From Desulfovibrionaceae bacterium (GTDB taxonomy: Bacteria; Desulfobacterota; Desulfovibrionia; Desulfovibrionales; Desulfovibrionaceae), in NCBI GenBank assembly GCA_017454005.1, contig JAFTDU010000043.1, positions 1 to 41,707 of the forward strand: 41,707 bases of DNA, written 5' to 3'. A program made the position numbers and the translations under genes. How positions within the stretch are numbered: position 1 is the stretch's first letter; every line of letters begins with the position of its first letter. Of this stretch, positions 15,881-25,703 are shown piece after piece. The notes beneath the pieces were generated by a model, which did not search any database, had not been told where the DNA came from, and saw only the letters and a program-made list of their open reading frames with translations.

Positions 15881-16507
15881 ATGGCAAAATATACCGAAGC
15901 CAAATGTCGGCTCTGCAGACGTGAGGGCTGCAAACTGTTTTTAAAAGGGGATCGTTGCTTCACTGAGAAGTGTGCCCAAGAGAAACACCCCTTTGTGCCA
16001 GGCCAACATGGTCATGCTCGTAAGAAGATCAGTGAGTATGCAATCCAGCTTAGGGAAAAACAGAAGACCAAACGTGCCTATGGGTTGCTTGAGCGCCAAT
16101 TCAGGGGCTATTTTAAAAAGGCCGAAATGCAGAAAGGGGTTACAGGTACCAACCTCTTAATTCTCTTGGAACGCCGCCTGGATAATGTGGTCTACCGGTT
16201 GGGCTTTGCCAATTCGCGCAACCAAGCAAGACAGCTGGTGCGCCATGGCATTTTTACGTTGAATGGCAAGAAGGTAAATATTCCTTCTTTGCAAGTGAAA
16301 GTTGGGGACTGCATTGAAGTTCCTGAGGCTCAACGCAAGATTCCCGTCTTAGCTCAGGCTCAAGAAGTGATTGCCAGACGCGGCTGTCCAGCTTGGCTTG
16401 ATATGGATGGCGCAGCTTTTAAAGGCACGGTAAAGGCTTTACCCGAACGTAGTGATATTCAATTGCAGGTGAGTGAGCAGCTGATCGTCGAACTTTACTC
16501 GAAATAA
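15881..16507 (+). CDS. rpsD: 30S ribosomal protein S4
   Basis: S4 nucleates 30S assembly by binding the five-way junction of 16S rRNA, and in E. coli represses the alpha operon. The 208-residue product is a zinc-binding type: Cys9, Cys12, Cys26 and Cys31 (KCRLC...DRC...KC) form the N-terminal finger. The S4 RNA-binding domain follows ([17 protein letters not shown], then [14 protein letters not shown]). It lies 37 bp after rpsK and 11 bp before rpoA. Confidence 0.98.
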   Translation: MAKYTEAKCRLCRREGCKLFLKGDRCFTEKCAQEKHPFVPGQHGHARKKISEYAIQLREKQKTKRAYGLLERQFRGYFKKAEMQKGVTGTNLLILLERRLDNVVYRLGFANSRNQARQLVRHGIFTLNGKKVNIPSLQVKVGDCIEVPEAQRKIPVLAQAQEVIARRGCPAWLDMDGAAFKGTVKALPERSDIQLQVSEQLIVELYSK

Positions 16508-16518
16508 GCAGGTGGGAC

Positions 16519-17562
16519 ATGCTCAATAAAGAGGGTGAACGAATGATCAACTCCCGCAATTGGTCAGAGCTTGTCAAACCAGAAAAAATCATCAGGGATG
16601 AAGAAGATTTAAGCGATACCCACGGCATATTCATCTGCGAGCCTCTTGAAAGAGGTTATGGAACAACCATTGGCAATGCGATGCGCCGGGTGTTGTTATC
16701 TTCGTTGCAAGGCGCGGCCTTTGTGAGTGTAAAAATTTCTGGGGTGCAGCATGAGTTTTCGACCATCCCAGGAGTTCTTGAAGACGTCACCGATATTATT
16801 CTCAATATAAAACAAGTCCGCATGGCTATGGACACTGACGAGCCGCAACACTTGCTCTTACACAGGGATGAGAAGGGCGAGATTACGGCAAGTCAGATTC
16901 AGGAAAATCAACATGTGAAGATTTTAAATCCTGAGCTGCACATAGCGACCATGACGGAAGATAAACCCCTGGATTTTGAGTTTGAAGTACGTATGGGCAA
17001 GGGCTATCAGCCAGCCGATATGCACGAGGGGTTGGATGATAATATAGGTTTAATCAAACTAGATGCGAGCTTTTCGCCTGTGCGCAAGGTGGCCTATAGG
17101 GTGGAACAGGCGCGGGTTGGGCAGATGACCAACTATGACAAACTGATCCTTGAGGTTTGGACAGACGGTTCCATCTCCCCAGATGATGCCATTGCCTATA
17201 GTGCGAAGATTATCAAAGAACAAATTTCCGTATTTATCAATTTCGAAGACGAGGTTTCCGGCAATTCCGCCAAAGGCGCAAACGGCGGAGGGGAAATCGA
17301 CGAAACCCTTTTTAGGGAAATAACCGACCTTGAGCTCTCTGTGCGGTCAACCAACTGCTTGCACGGAGCCAATATTATGCTCTTGGGCGAGCTCGTCCAG
17401 AAGACTGAGGAAGACATGCTGAAAACCAAAAATTTTGGGCGCAAGTCTCTGGACGAAATAAAAAGTGTATTGGTTAAAATGGGTCTCGACTTTGGCATGA
17501 AAGTTGAGAGTTTCGATAAGAAATATCAGGATTGGAAAAGGAAGCAGCAAAATGAGGCATAG
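16519..17562 (+). CDS. rpoA: RNA polymerase subunit alpha
   Basis: Alpha dimerises to start RNA polymerase assembly and binds UP elements and activators through its C-terminal domain. The 347-residue product shows the N-terminal domain ([20 protein letters not shown], the assembly motif), the linker, and the C-terminal domain with [20 protein letters not shown] carrying the DNA-contacting Arg and Asn. Starts at 16519 and 16543 both have ribosome-binding-like runs upstream; the first gives [19 protein letters not shown], which matches the expected N-terminus better. Its end overlaps rplQ by 11 bases. Confidence 0.97.
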   Translation: MLNKEGERMINSRNWSELVKPEKIIRDEEDLSDTHGIFICEPLERGYGTTIGNAMRRVLLSSLQGAAFVSVKISGVQHEFSTIPGVLEDVTDIILNIKQVRMAMDTDEPQHLLLHRDEKGEITASQIQENQHVKILNPELHIATMTEDKPLDFEFEVRMGKGYQPADMHEGLDDNIGLIKLDASFSPVRKVAYRVEQARVGQMTNYDKLILEVWTDGSISPDDAIAYSAKIIKEQISVFINFEDEVSGNSAKGANGGGEIDETLFREITDLELSVRSTNCLHGANIMLLGELVQKTEEDMLKTKNFGRKSLDEIKSVLVKMGLDFGMKVESFDKKYQDWKRKQQNEA

Positions 17563-17989
17563 GAATTCAGGGCGGAAGTTTTCACGGACGCCATCACATC
17601 GCAAAGTATTGATGCAAAACTTGACCAAGGCTTTGCTGCTCAATGGTAGAATCAAGACAACTCTACAGAAAGCCAAAGATATGCGCCGTGTAGTCGAGCC
17701 CTTAATTACCTTGGGCAAACGGAATGATCTTGCTGCGCGAAGACTTGCTTATAAAGTTTTGAACAATCACAATTTAGTGAAACATTTATTTGACAAAATT
17801 GCGCCCTTATTTCAGGACGTCAATGGCGGTTATACGCGCATTATGAAGTTGGCTTTTAAGAGACGTGGTGATAATGCCGATATGGCACTCATTGAATTTG
17901 TCAGGGAAGTGCCGAAAGAAACTTTAACTACCTTACAAGAAAAGCACATTGAGGCTCGTCCTAGTCGGCAAAAGACAGCTGAGGCTTAA
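17552..17989 (+). CDS. rplQ: 50S ribosomal protein L17
   Basis: L17 lies at the bottom of the 50S subunit near the tunnel exit. The ATG at 17552, inside the last codons of rpoA, gives 145 residues starting [20 protein letters not shown], the family hallmark, with [18 protein letters not shown] and [20 protein letters not shown] further on. The C-terminal 20 residues are variable. It is the last gene of the super-operon and is followed by a clear intrinsic terminator. Confidence 0.97.
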   Translation: MRHRNSGRKFSRTPSHRKVLMQNLTKALLLNGRIKTTLQKAKDMRRVVEPLITLGKRNDLAARRLAYKVLNNHNLVKHLFDKIAPLFQDVNGGYTRIMKLAFKRRGDNADMALIEFVREVPKETLTTLQEKHIEARPSRQKTAEA

Positions 17990-18011
17990 GCGTGCTGCAT
18001 TTTGATGATAG

Positions 18012-18050
18012 AATTGTCTTGTGTGAGGTTTCGCATAAGACAATTTTTTT
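18012..18050 (+). terminator. Intrinsic terminator of the ribosomal super-operon
   Basis: AATTGTCTTGTG (18012-18023) pairs with CATAAGACAATT (18034-18045), with one G-U pair, around a 10-nt loop, and a run of seven T residues ends at 18050. It begins 23 bp after the rplQ stop. No other strong terminator was seen in the plus-strand block, so transcripts probably run the full length of the alpha block at least. Confidence 0.9.
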
Positions 18051-18080
18051 AGAGGTGTTATTAATTAAATATGCACTATC

Positions 18081-18660
18081 AAAATTAATAGGATTTAGGA
18101 TAGAATTGAAGAATAGGATTGAAGAAAAGTAATGAGGAAAAGTAATGAGGAAAGGATTGATGAAGGGATTGATGAAGGGATTGATACATAGTATTGATAA
18201 AAAGGATTGAATGGTATAGAATGGTGTGTAGGTGAGTGGATGTGTATGTGAGTAGATGAATAGGTGTGTAGGTAAGTAGATGAGTAGATTAGTGGATGAA
18301 TGGATGAATGGATGAGTAGATAGATGGATAGATGAGTTAATTGATAAGTGGATAAGTGGATAAGTGGATAAGTGGATGGATAGATGTATAGCTGAATAGA
18401 TGAATAGCTGAATAGATGAATAGATGAATAGGTGATTAGATGAAGAGATGAGAGGATGCGTGAATTAATTGATTGATAGAATGTGGGACTAAGGGTAAGA
18501 TGAAGTTTGTGTGAGATTAGGTGTATGAGAGAAGAAAGTCGTAATTGTGGTGAATGGAGATAGGGGATTGTTAGAAGTTTGGAATGTTTGCTAGAGAGTG
18601 AATTTTGGAGAGTGTATGGATGTTGGAGAATATGTTGATGCGGGAATGCGAGTTTAGATA
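18081..18660 (+). repeat. Cytosine-depleted, G-rich low-complexity tract
   Basis: By eye this 580-base stretch contains only about nine C residues on the plus strand, while G makes up roughly a third. It is built from drifting short units such as GATGAATG, GATAAGTG (four near-perfect copies around 18340-18378), GATAGATG and GATTGATGAAGG. There is no open frame on the plus strand because TGA and TAG abound. It lies between the operon terminator and the broken duplicated genes; the end of copy A reads into it. Strong GC skew of this kind favours R-loops when the C-rich strand is the template. Confidence 0.85.
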
Positions 18661-19019
18661 TGAGAAAATGTTCTGACTGCTCAGTTCGAGCTTGTAGAGG
18701 CGCTTGTCGTGTTGATTGCGCAGATCACGGAGTTCATCGAGGGTGCGGTTGAATTTGTTGTTCCACTCCGCCTGTTGTGCCCTGTACTCAACATCAAGCT
18801 TTTCCTGTTGAGCTTCTACCTTAGCCATGCGGTTGTTTTGCTCATCCCTGCTCTGGTTGAGTGAATGCTGAAACCATGAGGCCTGACCAGTGACAATGGC
18901 TCCAATTCAAATGAGCAGGGTTAAAATCGTAGTCATAAACCAACGGGGAATGCCTTCTGTTCGTGTTTAATGTCAGCTATTTCTGTCTCTAGCCGAGAAA
19001 GACGTTCATTTATTTTCAT
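18571..19019 (-). pseudogene. Broken copy A of a small coiled-coil membrane-protein locus
   Basis: Minus strand. A 28-codon frame (18933-19019) has an AGGAGG site and reads MKINERLSRLETEIADIKHE, a coiled coil. In another frame follow a hydrophobic helix (MTTILTLLI, a TGA at 18907-18909, then IGAIVTGQ) and a charged coiled coil, MAKVEAQQEKLDVEYRAQQA to LRNQHDKRLYKLELSSQN. The natural stop seen in copy B is lost and the frame runs into low-complexity DNA to 18571. About 20 bases carrying the ATG of the membrane part are missing relative to copy B. The layout, coiled coil-membrane helix-coiled coil, recalls small phage- or DUF1640-like proteins, but I cannot name the family. Confidence 0.6.
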
Positions 19020-19696
19020 AAATGATCCTCCTAATTGTTATAACGGTAAGAATATCAGTATCGAACTTACGAAATAGCCTAAATATACTATAGATAAGCT
19101 TTGGGAGCAATATTATATTATAGAGGATACACGGCTGACGCATTTGGATAAAGGAATTCTCTCGTTGGTGCTAGCATGTGCGCCTATTTGTTGTTCTGAC
19201 TGCTCACTTCGAGCTTGTAGAGGCGTTTGTCATGCTGGTTACGCAGATCACGGAGTTCATCGAGGGTGCGGTTGAATTTGCTGTTCCACTCCGCTTGTTG
19301 AGCCTTGTACTCAGCATCACGCTTTTCCTGTTGAGCTTCTACCTTAGCCATGCGGTTGTTTTGCTCATCCCAGCTCTGGTTGAGCGAATGCTGAAACCAT
19401 GAGGCCTGACCAATGACAATGGCTCAAATTCCAATGAGCAGGGTTAAAATCGTAGTCATAAACCAACGGGGAAGGGTCTTTAGCATGGTATGCTGGCCTT
19501 CAGTTCTTGTTTCATGTCAGTCATTTCTGTCTCAAGCCGAGAAAGGTGTTCATTAATTTTCATAAAAGATCCTCCTTCAATTGCCATAAAGTTTAGAATA
19601 CCCGTATCGAACTTAGAAAATAAACTTTAATATACCATAAATATACTTTGGTGGTAACATTATATGATAGATGATCACGACTAACACATTTGGATA
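18668..19696. repeat. Tandem segmental duplication, two units of about 480-500 bp
   Basis: The segment from about 18668 to 19150 is repeated from about 19193 to 19696, at roughly 85-90 percent identity by eye in the coding part and lower in the upstream part. Both units end with CATTTGGATA (19141-19150 and 19687-19696). The unit includes the promoter-like region, ribosome binding site and both small frames, so a whole transcription unit was duplicated. Confidence 0.85.
19184..19563 (-). pseudogene. Broken copy B of the same small membrane-protein locus
   Basis: Minus strand. A 27-codon first frame (19480-19563) with a GGAGG site reads MKINEHLSRLETEMTDMKQE. Its TAA overlaps the ATG (19486) of a 100-codon second frame beginning MLKTLPRWFMTTILTLLIGI. 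The second frame has an in-frame TGA at 19424-19426, inside the membrane helix, then continues AIVIGQASWFQHSLNQSWDE and a charged coiled coil to a TAG at 19184. Apart from that one codon the second frame is intact. Since secY and map end in TGA, reading it as sense is unlikely. The upstream minus-strand DNA carries a TATAAT box shared with copy A. Confidence 0.65.
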
Positions 19697-20307
19697 ACAG
19701 TAGTAACTCACCTAAATGTTTTATGCGAAGTTGTGCAGAAAATTTCGAGTTGTATTTCATAAAAGAAAATCGGATCTATGATTTGATACTACAATACATC
19801 ATTGTAAATTTGTGCTTCATAGTTTATAGTTAATTAACAACATAGATATGTTGATTGAATTAAATATATGCCAAAAAATCGAAAATATAAAAGAAAAATT
19901 TCTTTTGCTAATTATATCAATAATTTAAATAATATATGAATGAAAATAACTGAGGATATAAAAATAACTACTTGAACAATCTGTGTGTATTATGAATTGA
20001 GTTATGTTATCCAGAGATTCTGATATTTTATTATTTATAATTAATAATGATAAAGAGATAATTAATAGAATTTAAACTTATCAAAAATAGTAATGAATAC
20101 TCAATTAATCAAATAGAACAAATAGAATAAATAGATCAGACTGCTGAACACTTGTTCAACATATTTACTTTGTTAATAAAATTTTTGATTAATACATTAA
20201 ACATATTTAATAAATATATCGAATGTAAATTTTATATATTATTTAAAAATCAATTAAGTTATTTTAATTATATTAATTTATCTTAAAAATATACTTCACT
20301 ATCTAAA
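19697..20307. other. AT-rich spacer, nothing recognised
   Basis: No frame with protein character was seen on either strand, and there are no strong hairpins with GC content. The base composition is extremely AT-rich, typical of degraded or non-coding DNA in this window. Confidence 0.5.
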
Positions 20308-20569
20308 TTAAAGGAGATAGTAGAAGATGTAAAAGAGAATGTTGATTTATTATCTACACTAAAAAATAAAAAGTTTCTTATAATCAAGTAAATAGACATG
20401 CAGCTAAAGTTAGAAAAAAATACAGTGATTATGGCATTAAAATAGTCCATTACAAAAACAAACGTGTTCAGATTAAACTCCTGATACTCATGATCAAGAG
20501 CAGAATGTGGCTAAAGCTTTAACAGAAAGAACTAGTACCGTTGTCGTGAAATTCGTGAACACTGAATAG
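20308..20569 (+). pseudogene. Frameshifted remnant of an unknown gene
   Basis: Three plus-strand pieces read like one protein. LKEIVEDVKENVDLLSTLKN (from 20308) runs to an A-rich run; a one-base shift leads to SYNQVNRHAAKVRKKYSDYG and IKIVHYKNKRVQIK; a second shift leads to PDTHDQEQNVAKALTERTST and VVVKFVNTE, with a TAG at 20567-20569. The charged, helical pieces and higher GC than the flanks support a coding past of about 85 residues or more. The family is not recognised. No start codon with a ribosome binding site was found, so the 5' part may be gone. Confidence 0.45.
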
Positions 20570-21199
20570 CTAATAAAATTGTTGAATATTTTTTATTGCT
20601 TATTACATATTAAAAAAGTGATAATAATGAACATCTACAAAACTCTATAATTTTCACGAATTTGCCAATAAACGTAATAAAACAGAGACATAATTAGATT
20701 AATAGAATATTTTTAGTATTTTTCGAACAAGTTAGAGCGTTGCTAAAAAAATGAAAAAAAAATTTTTTATACACCTAGGTTTGACGATTTGAGGAGATAT
20801 TAATATATAATTCACTAGATAATATTCTATCAGGAAAATCTGTAGAGTAAAATGCAACACACAACTACGAAATAATAAAATATAACTTAGATACCTTATA
20901 CTAGTATAGAATGTGATCACATATCTTGAAAAATATATTTATCAATGAAAAAGTATAAAACTAGACAAATGTAATTTTGTATTATATATTAATAAATTTA
21001 TCTAATTTATCTAATTTATCTAATTTATCTATTTGAGATGTATGAGCAATTATCATTAGTTAGATTTCGGCAAAAATGGGAACAATGCTATAAGCAATAT
21101 ACTTAAATTATGTAAGAATTGATCATTTGGTATTGTATCATAAAAATAATATAATTTTAGTAACATAAGTACTTTAAAATTAGATGACTAACTGCCACT
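20570..21199. other. AT-rich spacer with a short tandem repeat
   Basis: No convincing gene. A 9-bp unit, TCTAATTTA, is repeated about five times at 20995-21040, with the first copy truncated. The 62-codon minus-strand frame at 20732-20920 is Phe/Leu/Ile/Tyr-rich, has no ribosome binding site and looks like chance. Confidence 0.5.
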
Positions 21200-21277
21200 T
21201 TACCACGAAAATTATTTAAACAACTATGTTATAGAGATTTTTATGTAAATAACGTAGTTGTGTTATCATAGTGGTAA
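21200..21277. promoter_or_regulatory. Nested inverted repeat downstream of the first AAA/PD-(D/E)XK gene
   Basis: TTACCAC (21200-21206) is complementary to GTGGTAA (21271-21277). Inside, ACAACTATGTTAT (21220-21232) pairs with ATAACGTAGTTGT (21249-21261) with one G-U pair. The structure lies about 30 bp beyond the 3' end of the minus-strand gene, where it could protect or end its transcript, though no long T-run follows on that strand. Confidence 0.45.
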
Positions 21278-21310
21278 TTTAAAATATAATAACTATCGTA
21301 TTATGTTTAA

Positions 21311-22930
21311 TTATAGTACTTCTTGACAATAATCTTGAAGAATAGTTTTTTGTTCAGTTGAAACTACCATTGCAACCCTATATATATTACAATTTTGAGA
21401 AAAGACGATAACATATCTATTCTGTTTAACTTGATTAATGGCTAATTTGAGAGCCTGTGATGCAGATCTTGTTTGGGGATAAGTACGTTTAAATTCAACT
21501 ATAAAGTATGTTTTACCAGTAAAAATTTCAAGATCTGATTTACCGTGTGCCGTATCATGTTCTTTGATAACACGTAGAGATGGTATATAAGTTAAAGCAG
21601 CATATATTATATCACGCACAGATCTTTCATCATTAAATATTTTGCTTAAACTTGAAACACATTCATTTAATATTTTATTAAATATATTTATAATTGTAGA
21701 TAGTTGTTTATTATCTATAGCTGATGAAATCATTAACATCATTTTTTTTAATGTTGATTTAGGCGTTAAATTATTTGCAAGAAGATAGAGTCTATATAAA
21801 CTTGATTCAACTTCTTTATTAGCTAAAATTAAATTTGCCATATCACTATTAATAGTTTTTATAGTAAAATATCCAGCTTGATATAATAAAACATAATTTG
21901 GTATATTTGTTATTTCATACTTGTCACATAAAGTATAATAATCAACTACTAGATCGTCAGTGTCGTAAGAGAGAAAATCAAAATCATTAGTTATTGTAAG
22001 ATAATTTATTATCAATGATGATATTCCACCTGTTTGAAACCAGTAATTGCGAAATCCATCTTGAGGACGATCTAAAAAACTAAGGATCGACCAAGGTGTA
22101 TACACAGTTTCATCAGCTTCAAAACTAAATTTATAGCCATCATAATATTCTTGTAAACGTTGATATACATCAATCTTATTCATTTTTAAAATACGAGAGG
22201 CATTTTCGATATGAGCATCGAAATATGTTTCTAATTCATTCTGTGTAAATCCTAGTAACGAATTATACTCTTTTATTAAACTCAGATCTTTGAGATTATT
22301 GAAAGCTGAAAAAATGGAAACATGACTTGTTCTTGTTATGCCTGTGATAAAAATAAAACGAAATTTGCCTGAATATTTTTTAATAATTGCATAAAAATTA
22401 TTTAAGGTAGCCATTATCATTTTAAGTTCTTCTTGTTCATTGATATGATGTGTGATAGGTGCATCATATTCATCTATAAGTAGTACAATACTATTATTAT
22501 TTAATGTTTTACAAATTTCATCCAAGATTGTACTAGGATCACGAATTCCATATGCTTCTTGTAGAGAAACAATCCCTTTCATTCTAAATTCTGCTATTAT
22601 CGCTTCATCAAGATTTTTTTTAAAATCAGAAGCATTATTATCAGCAAAACCAGAGAAATCTATATGAACAACATGATATGTTATATCATTCCATATTTTT
22701 TCTATTTCTAGACCATGAAAATATTTTAAACCATCTGCGAAGAGACTGGATAATGTATTAATGAGCAGTGATTTTCCAAATCTTCTTGGCCTAGAAAAAA
22801 AAATAGGCGTTCTTTGTTGTGCAATTTCACATATTAATGCTGTTTTATCAACATAAATCATGTTCAGTTCACGTATATTAGTAAATGATGAATCTCCATA
22901 AGAAAGTAAATTTAGGTTATTAGTACTCAT
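21311..22930 (-). CDS. AAA-ATPase-like protein with PD-(D/E)XK nuclease domain, copy 1
   Basis: This 539-residue protein matches the AAA-ATPase_like plus PD-(D/E)XK (DUF1703-type) architecture, which is often amplified in host-associated bacteria and has no firmly established role. Order of parts: N-terminal YVDKTALI, Walker A-type SRPRRFGKSLLINT (Lys53), Walker B-type VLLIDEYDAPIT (Asp153, Glu154), and sensor-like FIFITGITRTSHVSIF (192-208). The C-terminal nuclease core has Asp466 (GKSDLEIF) and Glu479/Lys481 (FIVEFKR). All catalytic positions are present. No Shine-Dalgarno-like run precedes the ATG at 22930. It is the paralogue of the gene at 24087-25703, about 1.2 kb upstream on the same strand. 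Confidence 0.9.
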   Translation of the reverse strand: MSTNNLNLLSYGDSSFTNIRELNMIYVDKTALICEIAQQRTPIFFSRPRRFGKSLLINTLSSLFADGLKYFHGLEIEKIWNDITYHVVHIDFSGFADNNASDFKKNLDEAIIAEFRMKGIVSLQEAYGIRDPSTILDEICKTLNNNSIVLLIDEYDAPITHHINEQEELKMIMATLNNFYAIIKKYSGKFRFIFITGITRTSHVSIFSAFNNLKDLSLIKEYNSLLGFTQNELETYFDAHIENASRILKMNKIDVYQRLQEYYDGYKFSFEADETVYTPWSILSFLDRPQDGFRNYWFQTGGISSLIINYLTITNDFDFLSYDTDDLVVDYYTLCDKYEITNIPNYVLLYQAGYFTIKTINSDMANLILANKEVESSLYRLYLLANNLTPKSTLKKMMLMISSAIDNKQLSTIINIFNKILNECVSSLSKIFNDERSVRDIIYAALTYIPSLRVIKEHDTAHGKSDLEIFTGKTYFIVEFKRTYPQTRSASQALKLAINQVKQNRYVIVFSQNCNIYRVAMVVSTEQKTILQDYCQEVL

Positions 22931-24086
22931 GTTTATATATTATATTTTTTTAGTTATATATTATATTATGATTTAAAAACTGTAAAAAATAACCAATATG
23001 TTTTATTTTATATTTGATACTCTTATATTATTCTATAAAAGTATCAAATATAATAATTCGTACGTTTAATAAATATATTTATTTGTGGATTTTAAAGATA
23101 ATAAAATTGATCAGCTAGCGTTGTTGCACATTATTATACGTTAAATAGAATATGCAGCATAAATAATAGATGCGCGTGTCTCGCATAAGTCGATAGACCT
23201 TCTAAGTCATTGACTCTCACCTTGCTCAACTTATCGCTTACAGCGCAATTTTAATTGGTACATTTTAAAGGGTATGCAAAACGATCATTTACAGGATCTT
23301 TTAAGAGACCTTATTTTGAGTTATAGTGATTTTTTTGTTGCATACTAAGAGTAATACATCTATCCAATATTTGAATTTAGCTTTCTTAAATGCTTAAGTT
23401 TAGTAGTTGATTATGCCTGTTAATTTTAGGCAAATTTGTCTTTGATAGCTTGAGAGATCAGAATTTGGTTTACGGCATTTTTTGATGTGGCGATTTTCTT
23501 TTGTAAGGGCCTGTAAAATTTTTGGACTCATCTATATATTATTAAGAAATTTATTAATTAAATTTAAACTGCTTATAAATAGAAGATTGAAACCCTTAAT
23601 AAGAAAATATAAAATTACACTAAATTTTAGTATACATAATTAAGTAGACAGAATTATATTATAATAGAAATAAAAGTACGCTATAAAATTTAACTTTGAT
23701 ATATTATGTCAAGTAAGATATACAATGATCAAGTATCTTAAAAAAATTTTTTAATAAAAAATAAAAAATAAATAATAAACTATATAAATGAAGCTTTGAT
23801 TATATGTGCGCAAAGATAATTATTGTAATTTATTAGCTTAAGATTTATGAACGAGTATTATGAGTTGTATCTATCAAAAGTAGCAATAAGTTTAAGAGTC
23901 ATATGTGAAAATAACTCTAGAAAGGCTAAGTGTGTAAAGTATTATGAAACTAGTACAACAATAATTTAAAATTATTTGATTAATTGCAAATTACATACAA
24001 CATTAACTTTCCATCATTCTAAGATACAGATATATTCTAATTAAAAGTTTTTGTTTCAAATTTTATAATGATCGTAATATTTTTAA
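22931..24086. other. Spacer between the two paralogues, with traces of decayed coding DNA
   Basis: Mostly AT-rich. A less AT-rich segment at about 23100-23540 holds short protein-like frames. One is a 24-codon plus-strand frame at 23274-23348 (MQNDHLQDLLRDLILSYSDF). Another is the minus-strand remnant listed separately. They suggest a decayed insertion, possibly a mobile element, but none is long enough to assign. Confidence 0.4.
23426..23531 (-). pseudogene. Short frameshifted remnant, possible mobile-element fragment
   Basis: An ATG at 23531 (minus strand) opens MSPKILQALTKENRHIK. A one-base shift in an A-run then gives NAVNQILISQAIKDKFA with a stop at 23426. The roughly 35-residue product is helical and basic, as in the DNA-binding parts of small transposase or phage proteins. 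The match is impressionistic and the family is unknown. Confidence 0.25.
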
Positions 24087-25703
24087 TTATAGTACTTCTT
24101 GACAATAATCTTGAAGAATAGTTTTTTTCTCTGTTGAAATTACCATTACAACCCTATAGATATTACAAATAGGAGTAAAGAAAATTCCATATCTATTTTC
24201 TTTAACTTGTTTAATGGCTAATTTAAGAGCCTGTGATGCAGATCTAGTTTGGGGATAAGTACGTTTAAATTCAACTATAAAGCAAGTTGTATCAGTAAAA
24301 ATTTCAAGATCTGATCTACCATTTGCTGTATCATGTTCTTTGATAACACGTAGAGATGGTATATATGTTAGAGCAGCATATATTATATCACGCACAGATC
24401 TTTCATCATTAAATATTTTGCTTAAACTTGAAACACATTGATTTAATATTTTATTAAAGATATTTATAATAGTAGATAGTTGTTTATTATCTATAGCTGA
24501 TGAAATCATTAACATCATTTTTTTTAATGTTGATTTAGGCGTTAAATTATTTGCAAGAAGATAGAGTCTATATAAACTTGATTCAACTTCTCTATTAGCT
24601 AAAATTAAACGCGCTATATCACTATTAATAGTTTTGATAGTAAAATATCCAGCTTGATATAATAAAATATAATTTGGTATATTTGTTATATCGTATTTAT
24701 TACATAGAGTATAATAATCAACTATTAGATCATTAGTGTTAAAGGTTAGAAAATCAAAATCATCAGTTATTTTTAAATAATTCATTATGAATGAAGAAAT
24801 GCCACCACTTTGAAACCAGTAATTGCGAAAGCCATCTTGAGGACGATCTAAAAAACTAAGGATCGACCAAGGTGTATACACAGTTTCATCAGCTTCAAAA
24901 CTAAATTTATAGCCATCATAATAGTCTTGTAAACGTTGATAAACATCAATCTTATTCATTTTTAAAATACGAGATGCATTTTCTATATGAGCATCGAAAT
25001 ATTTTTCTAAATCATCATATGTAAATCCTAGTAACGAATTATAATCTTTAATTAAGCTCAGATCTTTAAGATTATTGAACGTTGAAAACATTGAAACATG
25101 ACTTGTTCTTGTGATACCTGTGATAAAAACAAAACGAAATTTTTCAAAATGTTCTTTTATTGTCGCATAAAATGTGTCTAAAATTTTAATTATTTTATTA
25201 AGCTCTTTTAAATCATTAATATTATATGTTATAGGAGCATCGTATTCATCTATAAGTAAAACAATACTATTGTTTTCTAATTTCTCGCATATATCATTTA
25301 AAATACTATCAGGTGTACGTATTCCATATGAGGCATCTAGATCAACTATACCTTTCATTTTAAATTTATTTATTATTGATTCACCTAACTTTATTTTGAG
25401 ATTTTGAGATCCATCTGTCATACGAGAAAAATCTAAATGAATAACATGATATGTTTTATCCATCCATATTTTTTCTATTTCTAGTCCATTAAAATATTTT
25501 AATCCATCTGCAAATAGGCTTGAGAATGTATTAATTAGAAGTGATTTTCCAAATCTTCTCGGTCGCGATAAAAAAAGTGGAACACTTTGCTTAGCAATTT
25601 CAGCTATTAATGCTGTTTTATCAACATAAATCATCTGTTGTTCACGTATAAAAGTAAATGATGAACGACCATATGAAAGGGGATTAAGATTAATAGTATC
25701 CAT
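24087..25703 (-). CDS. AAA-ATPase-like protein with PD-(D/E)XK nuclease domain, copy 2
   Basis: A 538-residue paralogue of the product encoded at 21311-22930, with the same parts: SRPRRFGKSLLINT (Lys53), VLLIDEYDAPIT, FVFITGITRTSHVSMF, and the nuclease residues in GRSDLEIF and FIVEFKR (about Asp465, Glu478, Lys480). The ATG at 25703 aligns with the start of copy 1; a GTG nine bases upstream is in frame. The two proteins diverge in the N-terminal half but are nearly identical over long stretches from about residue 230 to 460. No ribosome-binding run is evident. Function is unproven; members have been suggested to act on DNA or in host interaction. Confidence 0.9.
   Translation of the reverse strand: MDTINLNPLSYGRSSFTFIREQQMIYVDKTALIAEIAKQSVPLFLSRPRRFGKSLLINTFSSLFADGLKYFNGLEIEKIWMDKTYHVIHLDFSRMTDGSQNLKIKLGESIINKFKMKGIVDLDASYGIRTPDSILNDICEKLENNSIVLLIDEYDAPITYNINDLKELNKIIKILDTFYATIKEHFEKFRFVFITGITRTSHVSMFSTFNNLKDLSLIKDYNSLLGFTYDDLEKYFDAHIENASRILKMNKIDVYQRLQDYYDGYKFSFEADETVYTPWSILSFLDRPQDGFRNYWFQSGGISSFIMNYLKITDDFDFLTFNTNDLIVDYYTLCNKYDITNIPNYILLYQAGYFTIKTINSDIARLILANREVESSLYRLYLLANNLTPKSTLKKMMLMISSAIDNKQLSTIINIFNKILNQCVSSLSKIFNDERSVRDIIYAALTYIPSLRVIKEHDTANGRSDLEIFTDTTCFIVEFKRTYPQTRSASQALKLAIKQVKENRYGIFFTPICNIYRVVMVISTEKKTILQDYCQEVL

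Noticed and set aside
18907..19426. TGA read as Gly or selenocysteine in the duplicated gene
   Set aside because: secY and map end in TGA, the two copies carry TGA at different codons, and other damage (a deletion and a lost stop in copy A) points to decay.
20732..20920. A 62-codon minus-strand frame
   Set aside because: The product is almost only Phe, Leu, Ile, Tyr and Ser, with no ribosome binding site, as expected by chance in this composition.
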